Positions 52,354 through 62,500 of a DNA stretch of 64,000 nucleotides are shown here, one piece after another (position 1 is the stretch's first letter; each line of letters begins with the position of its first letter). This DNA is from an uncultured Eubacteriales bacterium (GTDB lineage Bacteria > Bacillota > Clostridia > Oscillospirales > Acutalibacteraceae): positions 62,001 through 126,000 of the forward strand of contig CAKUFK010000003.1 in NCBI GenBank assembly GCA_934647945.1, in the 5' to 3' direction. The translations under genes were made by a program, and so were the position numbers. The notes under the pieces are model-generated. The model worked only from the letters and a program-made list of their open reading frames with translations, had not been told where the DNA came from and made no database searches.

Positions 52354-54477
52354 ATGTCGAAATTGGTGATCGTGGAATCGCCCGCCAAGGCGAAAACCAT
52401 TCAAAAATACCTCGGCCCCGGCTATGAAGTCATCGCGTCGATGGGCCATATCCGGGATTTGCCCAAAACTCTGCTCGGGGTGGATATCGAACACGGGTTC
52501 AAGCCGCGTTACGTGGATATCCCGGGAAAAACCGCCCTGATCCGCCAATTGAAGTCCATGGCAGCCGAGAGCGACGGCGTCATCCTCGCCACCGACCCCG
52601 ACCGGGAAGGGGAGGCCATCTCCTGGCATCTCGCCGGTCTTCTCGGGACCGATACCAACGAGGACAACCGGGTGACCTTCAATGAAATCACCAAAACCGG
52701 AGTGTCCCAGGGGATGGCCCAGCCCCGGAAGCTGAATATGGACCTGGTCAACGCGCAGCAGGCCCGGCGGATCCTGGACCGGATTGTGGGCTACAAGCTC
52801 AGCCCCTTCCTGTGGAAGAAGATCCGTAAGGGCCTGTCCGCTGGACGGGTCCAATCCGCCGCGGTGCGGATCATCGTCGACCGTGAGAAGGAGATCCGGG
52901 CCTTCGTCAGCGAGGAATATTGGAGCCTCGACGCCCTGCTGTCCGACAAGCCGGACAGCCGTCCCTTCCCCGCCCGGTTTCACGGGGATCGGAAGGGCAA
53001 GATCAAAATCGAGAACAAGGAACAAGCCGATGCCATTCTGGCCGAGCTGAAGGCCGCGGCCTTCACCGTCGACAAGGTCAAGCGGGGGGTACGCCGGATT
53101 TCCCCCGCGCCGCCCTTCATCACCTCCACCATGCAGCAGGAGGCCAGCCGCAAGCTGGGCTTCGCCGCCCGCCGCACCATGAAGGCGGCCCAGGAGCTGT
53201 ATGAAGGCGTTGAAGTCGAGGGGGTCGGCGCGATCGGCCTGATCACCTACATGCGCACCGACTCCCTGCGCATCTCGGACGACGCCCGGAATGAGGGCAA
53301 CGCCTATATCAAGGAGCGGTATGGCGACCGCTATCTGCCCGAAAAGCCCCGGGTGTTCAAATCCCGGAACAATGCACAGGACGCCCATGAGGCTATCCGG
53401 CCCTCGGTGCCCTCCCTGACCCCCGAGAGGGTGAAAAGCTCCCTGACCTCAGACCAGTATCGGCTGTACAAGCTGATCTGGGAACGGTTCATCGCCAGCC
53501 TGATGGCCAATTGCGTGCAGGATACCTGCCAGGCGGATATTGCCGCCGGAAAATACCTGTTCAAAGCGTCGGGGTATACCGTCCGCTTCGAGGGGTATAC
53601 CGTGCTCTATGTCGAGGGCAAGGACGAGGAAACCGAGACCGGCGGCCCCCTGCCGCCGCTGGAGGAGGGGATGGCGCTGACCCTGCGGGAGCTCAAGGGC
53701 AACCAGCATTTCACCCAGCCGCCCCCCCGCTACACCGAGGCCACCCTTATCAAGACCCTGGAGGAGAACGGCATCGGCCGCCCCTCCACCTACGCCCCCA
53801 CCATCGGCACTATCCTCGCCCGGGAATACGTGGAACGGGAGGGCAAGGCCCTCAAGCCCACCGCCCTCGGCGAGGTGACCACGGGATTGATGGAGGAGCA
53901 GTTTCCCGAGATCGTGGACGTGGATTTCACCGCCAATATGGAGCGGCAGCTCGACGGAGTGGAATCCGGCAAGGCCGACTGGGTCCAGACCCTCGACCAT
54001 TTCTACGACGGGTTCTCCAAAACCCTCCAGAAGGCGGAGGAGGCTACGTCTGGGGAGCGGATCAAGGTCCCCGAGGTGGAAAGTGACGTCGTTTGCGAGC
54101 TCTGCGGCCGGAAAATGGTGATCAAATCGGGTCGGTACGGCAAATTCTTGGCCTGTCCGGGCTATCCCGAGTGCAAGAACACCAAGCGGATCGTGGAGGA
54201 GACCCCCGGTGTCTGCCCCAAATGCGGCGGCGCTATTGTGGCTAAGAAATCCAAGAACAACCGCAAGTTTTTCGGCTGCTCCAACTATCCGAACTGCGAT
54301 TTCGTCACCTGGAACGAGCCGGCGGCGGAGAAATGCCCGAACTGCGGAAAGACGCTGTTCAAGAAAAAAGGGCGGAACGCCGGGCTTTTCTGCCTGACCG
54401 AGGGCTGCGGCTTTGAAAAGGACGCCGAGCCCAAAAAAGGTGGCGGGAAGGATATGCCGCCCACCGACGATAAATAA
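52354..54477 (+). CDS. topA: DNA topoisomerase I
   Basis: 707 residues from ATG 52354. The TOPRIM domain starts SKLVIVESPAKAKTI and has ATDPDREGEAISWH. The catalytic Tyr lies in GLITYMRTDSLRIS (about 300), and the GIGRPSTYAP block follows. Three C-terminal four-Cys zinc modules begin CELCGRKM, CPKCGGAI and CPNCGKTL. It relaxes negatively supercoiled DNA. The palindromic element copy 2 starts 7 bp after the stop. Confidence 0.97.
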   Translation: MSKLVIVESPAKAKTIQKYLGPGYEVIASMGHIRDLPKTLLGVDIEHGFKPRYVDIPGKTALIRQLKSMAAESDGVILATDPDREGEAISWHLAGLLGTDTNEDNRVTFNEITKTGVSQGMAQPRKLNMDLVNAQQARRILDRIVGYKLSPFLWKKIRKGLSAGRVQSAAVRIIVDREKEIRAFVSEEYWSLDALLSDKPDSRPFPARFHGDRKGKIKIENKEQADAILAELKAAAFTVDKVKRGVRRISPAPPFITSTMQQEASRKLGFAARRTMKAAQELYEGVEVEGVGAIGLITYMRTDSLRISDDARNEGNAYIKERYGDRYLPEKPRVFKSRNNAQDAHEAIRPSVPSLTPERVKSSLTSDQYRLYKLIWERFIASLMANCVQDTCQADIAAGKYLFKASGYTVRFEGYTVLYVEGKDEETETGGPLPPLEEGMALTLRELKGNQHFTQPPPRYTEATLIKTLEENGIGRPSTYAPTIGTILAREYVEREGKALKPTALGEVTTGLMEEQFPEIVDVDFTANMERQLDGVESGKADWVQTLDHFYDGFSKTLQKAEEATSGERIKVPEVESDVVCELCGRKMVIKSGRYGKFLACPGYPECKNTKRIVEETPGVCPKCGGAIVAKKSKNNRKFFGCSNYPNCDFVTWNEPAAEKCPNCGKTLFKKKGRNAGLFCLTEGCGFEKDAEPKKGGGKDMPPTDDK

Positions 54478-54483
54478 AAGTAT

Positions 54484-54937
54484 ATCATTATGACCGCCCA
54501 GACTCCCGGGGGCCCGGGCCCCCTCCTTGTATAGCGTTGGTTCAAGAGCCTACGTCCTCGCCGGTTTTCTCACCATGAAAACCGGCAAGCTGCCTGAGAA
54601 TTCCAAGGGGGGAACCCCCTTGGCACGTCTTTGCCTTCTTTCTTCGTGTGAAGAAAGAAGGTGGCCGACAGGCCAGACTTTTGTTGCGGTATGTCCGCGC
54701 ATAAAGAACGCAATCCTACCCAAAAAAGTTATCGACTGCGCGGCCACTTCCTTTTGTCCGAGTTTCAGCTCGTAGCGACAAAAGGAAGCAAAAACGCCGC
54801 CGGGAGCTTCGCCCCCGGACTCCCAGAGAATGTGCCGATTTTCTCTTCATGAAAATCGGCGGGTACGGAATCTCCTAAACCGACGCCCATACATAAAGGG
54901 GCTGCCGCCCCGAGAGCTTAGGTGGCTATAAAATCAT
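54484..54937. repeat. Palindromic intergenic repeat element, copy 2
   Basis: About 450 bp. The left end (ATCATTATGACCGCCCAGACTC, onward to CGCCGG, about 54485-54562) is an imperfect inverted repeat of the right end (CGGCGGGTACGGAATC, onward to TATAAAATCAT, about 54858-54936). Internal hairpins mirror those of copy 1, including CCTTCTTTC/GAAAGAAGG, CGGGAGCTTCGCCCCCGG, GCCGATTTTC/GAAAATCGGC, and GTCCGCGCA facing TGCGCGG. The right half matches the left half of copy 1 in inverted orientation, for example CCGATTTTCTCTTCATGAAAATCGG. Confidence 0.75.
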
Positions 54938-55047
54938 ACGATACGAGACGATCGCACGAGTTTATCGTCACGTAAGGGATGCGGAGCTGTTCTTTCCCGA
55001 TAAAGGGCCTAAACCTGTATTCCCGTACTTGTAAAGGAGGCGCCTGT

Positions 55048-56397
55048 GTGTCCCAGTCGATCCCGACCGGCGCTCGCGCCGGTTTGACCGTAGCCGGCGC
55101 CGGTTTAGCCGGATGCGAGGCGGCCCTTGCCGCCGCCAATGCCGGGGTACCGGTCCGGCTGGTCGAGATGAAGCCGGATAAATACACCCCCGCCCACCAC
55201 AGCCCGGCTTTCGCCGAGCTGGTCTGTTCCAATTCCCTCAAGGCCTCCCGGCTCGCCAGCGCGGCCGGGCTGCTCAAGGAGGAGATGGCCCGTCTCGGCT
55301 CGGCCTGCGTGGCGGCGGCCCATCAATGCGCGGTGCCGGCCGGAGGGGCCCTGGCGGTAGACCGGGACCGCTTCTCCGCCCTGGTGACGGAGAAGGTCCG
55401 GGCCCATCCTCTCATCACGGTGGAGCACGGTGAGCTGACCGAGCTGCCTGAAACCGGGGTGGCGGTGATTGCCACCGGGCCCCTGACTTCCGAACCCCTG
55501 GCCCGTGCCATCGCCTGCCGCTGCGGCGGTGCCCTGAGCTTTTACGATGCCGCCGCCCCCATTGTCACCGGAGAGAGCGTGGATATGAGCTACGCTTTTC
55601 GCGCCTCCCGCTATGGGCGGGAGGACGGGCCGGAGAGCGCGGGGGACTATATCAACTGCCCTTTGAACAAAGAGGAATACGAGGCGTTCCACGCCGCCTT
55701 GGTGTCGGCAGAGACCGCCCTGCTCCACGAATTCGACAAGCCCAAGGTGTACGAGGGCTGTATGCCCATCGAGGTGCTGGCGGGGCGGGGCGCGGACGCC
55801 ATCCGTTTCGGCCCCATGAAGCCGGTGGGCCTGCGGGATCCCCGTACCGGGCACCGCCCCTGGGCGGTGCTCCAGCTCCGGGCGGAAAACGCCGGAGGGA
55901 CGCTCTGGAACCTCGTCGGGTTCCAGACCAACCTGAAATTCGGGGAGCAAAAGCGGGTTTTCGGCCTCATTCCGGCTCTGCACCGGGCCGAATTCGCCCG
56001 GTACGGAGTCATGCACCGCAACACCTTCCTGGATTCCCCCCGCCTGCTGGATGCGGGCTGCCGGCTGAGGACGGAGCCCCGGTTTTTCTTCGCCGGGCAG
56101 ATGACCGGGGTGGAGGGGTATATGGAATCCGCCGCGTCCGGGATCGTCGCTGGGTTATCCGCCGTCCGGATGCTGCAGGGGCGGGAGCCTTTCGTTTTTC
56201 CCCGGGACACGATGATCGGGGCGCTGACGGCGTATGTCAGCGATCCCGCCGTCCGGGACTTTCAGCCCATGGGTGCCAATTTCGGAATATTGCCCCCTCT
56301 GGAGGAACCGGTCCGGGACAAGCGGCTGCGGGCCGAGGCCCTGGCCCGCCGTGCCCTGGACAGCCTGGACCGGTACCGGCTTGAACAGGATCTATGA
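55048..56397 (+). CDS. trmFO: Methylenetetrahydrofolate--tRNA-(uracil-5-)-methyltransferase TrmFO
   Basis: 449 residues from GTG 55048 with AAAGGAGG 7 nt upstream. The FAD-binding motif is LTVAGAGLAGCEAALAAA. SPAFAELVCSNSLKA, MSYAFRASRYG, YINCPLNKEEYEAF and FFFAGQMTGVEGYMESAASG are TrmFO signatures. It makes m5U54 in the T-loop of tRNAs with folate as methyl donor. It normally follows topA in Firmicutes; here the palindromic element separates them. Confidence 0.95.
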   Translation: MSQSIPTGARAGLTVAGAGLAGCEAALAAANAGVPVRLVEMKPDKYTPAHHSPAFAELVCSNSLKASRLASAAGLLKEEMARLGSACVAAAHQCAVPAGGALAVDRDRFSALVTEKVRAHPLITVEHGELTELPETGVAVIATGPLTSEPLARAIACRCGGALSFYDAAAPIVTGESVDMSYAFRASRYGREDGPESAGDYINCPLNKEEYEAFHAALVSAETALLHEFDKPKVYEGCMPIEVLAGRGADAIRFGPMKPVGLRDPRTGHRPWAVLQLRAENAGGTLWNLVGFQTNLKFGEQKRVFGLIPALHRAEFARYGVMHRNTFLDSPRLLDAGCRLRTEPRFFFAGQMTGVEGYMESAASGIVAGLSAVRMLQGREPFVFPRDTMIGALTAYVSDPAVRDFQPMGANFGILPPLEEPVRDKRLRAEALARRALDSLDRYRLEQDL

Positions 56398-56416
56398 ATA
56401 GAAAGGTCGCGAAGCC

Positions 56417-57457
56417 ATGGAAACCACAAACGGACAAAAACCGCATCTGCGGATCATCGTCGACGCCTACGGCGGGGATAACGCCCCCCTCGAAATCCTG
56501 CGGGGAGCAGCCCTGGCGGTGGCGGAATACGGTCACACCATTCTCCTGACGGGAAACGAGGCGGATATCCGCCGGGTGGCGGCGGAGAACGCCGTGCCGC
56601 TCGACGGGATGGAGATCGTGGACGCCTCGGATGTCATCACGATGGACGACGAGCCCAAAAGCATCCTCAAGGAGCACAAGGGCTGCTCCATGGCGGTGGG
56701 CCTCCGCCTGCTGGCGGAGGGGAAGGGGGATGCCTTTGTCTCGGCCGGCAGCACCGGCGCCCTTATCATGGGGGCGACCTTCTTCGTCAAACGGATCAAG
56801 GGGGTATCCCGTGCGGCCCTGGCGCCGCTGGTGCCCTCGGACAAAGGGCCTTTCATGCTCATCGATTCGGGCGCCAACGTGGAATGCCGTCCCGAGATGC
56901 TGCTGCAGTTCGCCCACATGGGCAGCATCTATATGACGAAAGTGATGCACAACGGCAGGGCGGCCCGGGTGGGGCTGCTCAACGTGGGAACCGAGGATCA
57001 CAAGGGGGGGCCGCTCCAGCAGGAGGCGAACACCCTGCTCAAAGCGAGCGGACTCAATTATGCCGGCAACGTCGAAGCCAGAGACGTGCCCGCCGGAGTG
57101 GTGGACGTGCTGGTGGCGGATGGATTTAGCGGCAACGTGCTGCTTAAGACCATGGAAGGCACCGCCGACATGCTCATGGGCAATCTCAAGCGGGTCCTCT
57201 ATACCAATCTCGGCACCAAGCTGGCCGCCCTCTTTGTCAAAAAGCCTCTCTACGGCCTCAAAAAGAAGCTCTCCACCTCCGAATACGGCGGCGCGCCCCT
57301 CCTGGGGGTAGCCCGGCCCGTCATCAAGACTCACGGCAATTCCAAGGCTCCCGCCGTCAAGAACGCCATCCGGGTGGCAGCCGGTTTTGCCGCCGCCCAT
57401 GTAATTGAGGATATTGCCGCCGCCGTCCGTCCGGCGGCAGAAACGGAGGAGGGCTGA
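56417..57457 (+). CDS. plsX: Phosphate acyltransferase PlsX
   Basis: 346 residues. IIVDAYGGDNAPLEIL at the start (usually D-A-M-G-G-D), SAGSTGALIMGA, LIDSGANVECRPEMLLQFA, LLNVGTEDHKG, NYAGNVEARD and DGFSGNVLLKTMEGTA are hallmarks. It converts acyl-ACP to acyl-phosphate at the start of phospholipid synthesis. The downstream acyl carrier-like gene begins 3 bp after its stop. Confidence 0.95.
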   Translation: METTNGQKPHLRIIVDAYGGDNAPLEILRGAALAVAEYGHTILLTGNEADIRRVAAENAVPLDGMEIVDASDVITMDDEPKSILKEHKGCSMAVGLRLLAEGKGDAFVSAGSTGALIMGATFFVKRIKGVSRAALAPLVPSDKGPFMLIDSGANVECRPEMLLQFAHMGSIYMTKVMHNGRAARVGLLNVGTEDHKGGPLQQEANTLLKASGLNYAGNVEARDVPAGVVDVLVADGFSGNVLLKTMEGTADMLMGNLKRVLYTNLGTKLAALFVKKPLYGLKKKLSTSEYGGAPLLGVARPVIKTHGNSKAPAVKNAIRVAAGFAAAHVIEDIAAAVRPAAETEEG

Positions 57458-57460
57458 GGC

Positions 57461-57685
57461 ATGGTGCTCGAAAAGCTCGCCCTCCTGCTGGTGGACCAGG
57501 TCGGCTGTGCGGCGGAGGATGTAGCGATGAACGCCCGGCTCGATGATCTGAACCTTACCCCTGACGACCGGGCCGAGCTGGCGTTCACCCTCGGGGAATT
57601 TTATGGGGTAGAAATCCCCGAGGACGCGCTCGAGAACTTCGGGTTCGTGGAAGATATCGTCGGTTTTATCGAGGACAGGCTCTGA
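57461..57685 (+). CDS. Acyl carrier protein-like, lacks the phosphopantetheine serine
   Basis: 74 residues of ACP length and helix pattern, ending YGVEIPEDALENFGFVEDIVGFIED. In ordinary ACPs the second helix starts D-L-x-x-D-S-L-D-x-V-E-L, with Ser carrying 4'-phosphopantetheine. Here the aligned segment is DLNLTPDDRAEL: Ser is replaced by Pro, and the neighbouring Asp and Leu also differ. The gene sits in the usual acpP place between plsX and rnc. It therefore may not be a carrier at all but a PlsX or RNase III partner, unless the adjacent Thr is used, which is unlikely. Confidence 0.85.
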   Translation: MVLEKLALLLVDQVGCAAEDVAMNARLDDLNLTPDDRAELAFTLGEFYGVEIPEDALENFGFVEDIVGFIEDRL

Positions 57686-57726
57686 GTACGGCCCGCCGGC
57701 GGGCCTTAAAAAAAGGATGATGCCGC

Positions 57727-58416
57727 ATGCGTCAGGAAACGATGCGTTTTATGGAGAAAATCGGATACAGATTTCGCAATCCCGCCCTGCTGGAGAATGC
57801 GCTGACCCATTCCTCCTATGCCAACGAGGGCCATCATGGGATGGAAAGCAACGAGCGGCTGGAATTCCTGGGGGATTCGGTGCTGGGGTTTGTCACGGCG
57901 GGGTATCTCTTTGAAAAGGAGACCGGCCCGGAGGGGATGCTGACCAAGCTGCGGGCGGCCCTGGTGTGTGAGAAGGCCCTGTGTTCCTATGCGCAGCTCC
58001 TGGGCCTCGGGGCGTATCTCCTCCTTGGGAAAGGGGAGCAGCGTTCAGGGGGGGCTGAACGCCCCTCCATCCTGGCCGACGCCTTCGAGGCGGTGATCGC
58101 CGCAATTTATCTCGACGGCGGGCTGGAGCCGGTGAGGGCGTTTATCCTGCCCTATCTGGAGCAGGAGGCGTCCAACCAGCGCCGCCGCCATTTCAAGGAC
58201 TACAAGACCACCCTTCAAGAGATTATCCAGCACAATCCGGAGGAACGGCTGGACTATGTCTTGAAGGGCGAGTCGGGGCCGGATCACGACAAGGTGTTCC
58301 AGGTGGAGGTCCGCTTGCATTCCAATGTCATCGGTTCAGGCCGGGGCCGCAGCAAGAAGGAAGCCGAGCAGCAGGCCGCCAGAGAAGCGCTGAGGCTCAT
58401 GGGCTACGATGGGTAG
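57727..58416 (+). CDS. rnc: Ribonuclease III
   Basis: 229 residues. The nuclease signature NERLEFLGDSVL (catalytic Glu/Asp) and ADAFEAVIAAIYLDGG are in the N-terminal domain. The C-terminal dsRNA-binding domain runs from DYKTTLQEIIQ to SKKEAEQQAAREAL. It processes rRNA precursors and structured mRNAs. The last 8 nt overlap the radical SAM gene. Confidence 0.96.
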   Translation: MRQETMRFMEKIGYRFRNPALLENALTHSSYANEGHHGMESNERLEFLGDSVLGFVTAGYLFEKETGPEGMLTKLRAALVCEKALCSYAQLLGLGAYLLLGKGEQRSGGAERPSILADAFEAVIAAIYLDGGLEPVRAFILPYLEQEASNQRRRHFKDYKTTLQEIIQHNPEERLDYVLKGESGPDHDKVFQVEVRLHSNVIGSGRGRSKKEAEQQAAREALRLMGYDG

Positions 58417-59437
58417 GGCCCTGCCCGGAACCGGAAAGCACGGGAATGTCGCCCTGTTCGTCCCCCATGCGGGCTGTTCCCACCGGTGCAGCTTCTGCGA
58501 CCAGCAGGTCATTGCCGGAACGGGGGAGTGTTTGACGCCGGACAAGGTCGAGGCCGCCTGCCTCCAGGCGGAATCCCGTATCACTCTGCCCGGACGGCAG
58601 GCCGAGCTTGCGTTTTTCGGCGGCAGCTTCACCGCCCTGCCGAAAAAGGAGATGTGCGCGCTGCTGGACGCGGCTCTCCCGTTTGTACGCCGGGGTGTTT
58701 TCAGGGGGATCCGGCTTTCCACCCGTCCCGACTGCGTGGACGAGGGGATCCTCGCGGCCCTTGCCGGCCGATCCGTGACAGCGGTGGAACTCGGTGCCCA
58801 GAGCATGGACGACGCGGTTCTCGTGCAGAACGGCCGGGGCCACACCGCCGCCGACGTGGAGCGCGCGGCGGGGCTTATCCGGGCGCGGGGGCTGTCCTTG
58901 GGCCTCCAGATGATGACCGGCCTGCCGGGAAGCACGCCGGACACCGACCGCGAAACCGCCGCACGGCTGGCCGCGCTTCGGCCGGATACGATGCGGATTT
59001 ATCCTACAGTGGCGCTGCGGGGCACCCCCCTCGACGGGATGGTCCGCTCAGGTGCCTACATACCGCCTACCCTCGAGGAAACGGTGGCGCTGTGTGCAGA
59101 GCTGCTCCTCTTTTTCGAGGAGGAACGGGATATCCCGGTCATCCGCCTGGGGCTGCATGCCTCTCCGGATCTGGAACAAAACCGGGTGGCGGGGCCCTGG
59201 CACCCGGCCTTCCGGGAGCTGTGCGAGGGGCGGATTTACCGGGACCGCGCGGCGTCCCTTTTACGGGAATGCGGGATCCCGCCCGGACCTGTGCGGCTGC
59301 TGGTCCATCCCCGTGCCCTGTCCGCTATGATCGGCCAGCGCCGGGGAAATGTCGTCTGGTTCCGGGAACGAGGATATCGCGTCGAAGTGGAGGGGGATCC
59401 CGCCTTGTCCCGGTATCGGGTGAAGATCGGCGGATAG
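58409..59437 (+). CDS. Radical SAM protein, Elp3-like
   Basis: 342 residues. The iron-sulfur ligands are in VPHAGCSHRCSFCDQQ (C-x3-C-x2-C). AFFGGSFTALP, LSTRPDCVDE, VELGAQSMDD and QMMTGLPGSTPDTD follow the order of the Elp3-like/oxygen-independent coproporphyrinogen oxidase-like group. There is no acetyltransferase domain, in contrast to Elp3 itself. The gene is conserved between rnc and smc in many Clostridia but has no proven function. Overlaps rnc by 8 nt. Confidence 0.9.
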   Translation: MGRALPGTGKHGNVALFVPHAGCSHRCSFCDQQVIAGTGECLTPDKVEAACLQAESRITLPGRQAELAFFGGSFTALPKKEMCALLDAALPFVRRGVFRGIRLSTRPDCVDEGILAALAGRSVTAVELGAQSMDDAVLVQNGRGHTAADVERAAGLIRARGLSLGLQMMTGLPGSTPDTDRETAARLAALRPDTMRIYPTVALRGTPLDGMVRSGAYIPPTLEETVALCAELLLFFEEERDIPVIRLGLHASPDLEQNRVAGPWHPAFRELCEGRIYRDRAASLLRECGIPPGPVRLLVHPRALSAMIGQRRGNVVWFRERGYRVEVEGDPALSRYRVKIGG

Positions 59438-59512
59438 GCCGAACAGATGTGAAACGGACCGGCATGGGCGCAGGATGCGCCGCTGCCGGTGAGAATAAGG
59501 ATGTGTGAAACG

Positions 59513-62500
59513 GTGCTGCTCAAATCCTTGGAAATACAGGGCTTCAAATCTTTCCCCGATAAAACGGTGCTCTCCTTCGGACAGGGGATTACCGCTGTGG
59601 TCGGGCCGAACGGCTCCGGCAAGTCCAATATCAGCGACGCGGTGCGTTGGGTGCTGGGCGAGCAGTCCAGCAAAAGCCTGCGCGGCTCCAAGATGGAGGA
59701 TGTCATCTTCAACGGCACCTCCAGCCGCCGGGCGGTGGGCTTCGCGGAGGTCTCGCTGACGGTGGACAACACCGCCCGCAAGCTGGACTTCGACGCCGAC
59801 GACGTCAAGGTCACCCGCCGGTATTACCGGTCGGGGGAAAGCGAATATCTCCTGAACGGCGCCGCGGTCCGGCTGAAGGACGTGCAGATGCTGTTTATGG
59901 ATACCGGCCTCGGCCGGGACGGCTATTCCATCATCAGCCAGGGGAAAATCGGGGATATCGTGGCCTCCAGGTCGGAGGACCGCCGGGAGTTTTTTGAGGA
60001 AGCCGCCGGCATTTCCAAATACCGTTACCGCAAAAACGAGGCTGAACGGCGGCTGAACGCGGCGGAGGATAATCTGCTCCGGCTGCGGGATATCGTGCAG
60101 GAACTGGAGGAACGGGTCGGGCCGCTCAAAACCCAGGCGGAAAAGGCGAAAAAATACCTCGCCCTGGCCGGGGAGAAGAAAGAGGTCGAAATCGGCCTGT
60201 GGCTGCGCACCATCGAGCAGAGCCGGGACGTGCTGCGGGATCTGAGCGCCAAGCTGGAGCTCGCCCGCACCCAGTACGACGCCGCGGGCGAGGCGGCGGC
60301 GGAGATCGAGGCGCGCATCGACGGCATCGCGGAGGAATCCCAGCGTCTGACCGTCCGGATGGACGAGGTGAGGCAGGAGGCCCGCCGCTTTGAGGAAGAG
60401 GCCGCCCGCTGTGACAGCGACGCGGGGCTGCTGCGCAACGATATCTTCCACAACAACGAGACCATCGCCCGCCTGAATGCCCAGCTCGAGCAGTCGGAGG
60501 AGGGGGGCGAGGGCATCCAGCGCGATATCGCCGCCCGCGAGGCCGCGATCGCCGCGAAGGAGACCGCCGCTGCCGAAACCGAGGCGAAACGCCGTGCGCT
60601 TGAGGAGGAGCTCGCCGGCCTGACCGAGAGCCACGACACCTATGCGGGCCGGATCGAGGCCCTCTCCAAAGAAGCGTCGGCCCTGGCACTGCGCCTGTCC
60701 GATATCCGGGTCAGGGCGGTGACGAGCGAGTCTTCCCTGAACGAAATCACCCTGCGCCTGTCCCAGTTGGCCGCCTCCATCTCCCTGCGGGCCGAACAGA
60801 GCGGGACGGCGGAAAAGGAATTGTCCGCCCGCCGGGACGAGCTGCGTCTCGCCTGTGAACGGGTGGAAGGGCTGCAAAATACCCTGACGGGATATGAGAT
60901 GCGGTACCGCTCCCGGGCGGGCAAGCTGGATTCCGCCAAGGAAGAGGCGGAGAAGCGGAGCCTCGATGCGGGGGAAAAGGCCCGCCGGGTCCGGCTTCTT
61001 GAAGAAATGGAACGCAACCTGGAAGGGTTCGCCCAGAGCGTCAAGGCGGTCATGAAGCAGGCCGAACGGGGCGGGCTCACCGGCATCCACGGCCCGGTTT
61101 CCCGTCTGGTGCAGGCAGGGCCGGCCTATGCGCTGGCGGTGGAGACGGCCCTCGGTGCGGCGGCGCAGAACCTGGTCTGTGACCGGGAAGAGGACGCCAA
61201 AGAGGCGATCCGGTATCTCAAGGAGACCAAAGGCGGCCGCGCTACCTTCCTGCCTCTGACGGCGGTGAAGGGAAACATACTCAGCGAAAAGGGCCTGGAA
61301 AATGAACCGGGCTTCGTCGGCCTCGCTTCTTCTCTGGTGGAAGCGGACCCGCAGTACGAGGGTGTGGTGCGCAGCCTGCTCGGGCGCACCGCCGTTGCGG
61401 AGGATCTCGACGCCGCGGTGCGGCTTGCCAAAAAGTACGGCTACCGGTTCCGGGTCGTTTCCCTGGACGGCCAGGTGGTCAACGCCGGCGGCTCCATGAC
61501 GGGCGGCTCCAGCGTCAAGGGCGCGGGGCTGCTCTCCCGCCGGGCCGAGATCGAACGGCTGCAGCAAGAGGCGCGGGATCTTAGCGAAAAGGCCCGCCAA
61601 GCCAAAGAAGAGGTCGCCCGTCTGTCCCAGGAGGCGGCCGCCGCCGAAGCCGCCCTGACCGGGGCGAGAGGGGAGCTTTCCGTCGCCGGGGAGGAGAAGA
61701 TCCGGCTCGAGGGCGAGGTGCGCCGCCTGGCCGAGCAGGCTGAAGCCCTCCGGAAAGCTCTTGAGGAGGGAGAGGCGGAACGGACCGCCCTGGGGGACCG
61801 GGCGGAGGCCTGCCGCCGTGAGGCCGCCGAGGCTGAGGCCGAGGCCGCCGAGGTGCATAGGGAACAGGAACAGGTGGAGGCCGAGCTCGATTCCCTGAGC
61901 GGGGGCCGGGAGGAACTCTCCCGCCGCCGGGAGGAGCTGTCCGCCGGCATTGGGGAGATGCGGCTGCAAAAGCTCGCGATCGAGAAGGAGATCGAGGCCG
62001 AACACGCCGCCATCACGGGCCTGCATGCCCGCCTTGCGGATGAGGCGGGAGCCAGAGAGACCCTGCGTGTTCAGACGGAGGAGCTGGCCCGCACCAACGA
62101 GACGCTCGGCGGGCGCGCCGCCGCCCTGACCGAGCGGGCCGGCGTGCTGCGCGCGCAGGCGGTGGGGACACAGGGCCGGATCGAGGAGCTCATGGCCGAG
62201 CGCGCGAAAGGTGAGGCTGAGCAGGCCTCATTGCGCCAGCAGTCGCGGGATAAGGCCGACGAACGGGAGAAGGCGGGGCTCGAGGCCGCCCGTATCGAGG
62301 AAAAATGTGCGGCGGCGTCCCGGGAGGCGGACGACGTGGTCCGCCGCCTGTACGAGGAATACGAGCTCACCCGCAGCGAGGCGGAGGCCACGGTCCGGCC
62401 GGCCGAGGACGTGCCCGCGGCCACCCGCCGCCTGTCCGAGCTCAAAAACCGGATTCGCGCCCTCGGCAGCGTCAATGTGGACGCCATCGAGGAATATCGC

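Noticed and set aside
54527..54852. Short frames inside palindromic element copy 2
   Set aside because: Same reason as for copy 1; the frames are not shared between the copies.
59261..62026. A 921-codon open frame on the minus strand opposite smc
   Set aside because: It is low-complexity Leu/Gly/Arg-rich sequence produced by GC-rich coding DNA read in reverse, with no ribosome site, while the plus strand encodes a complete SMC.
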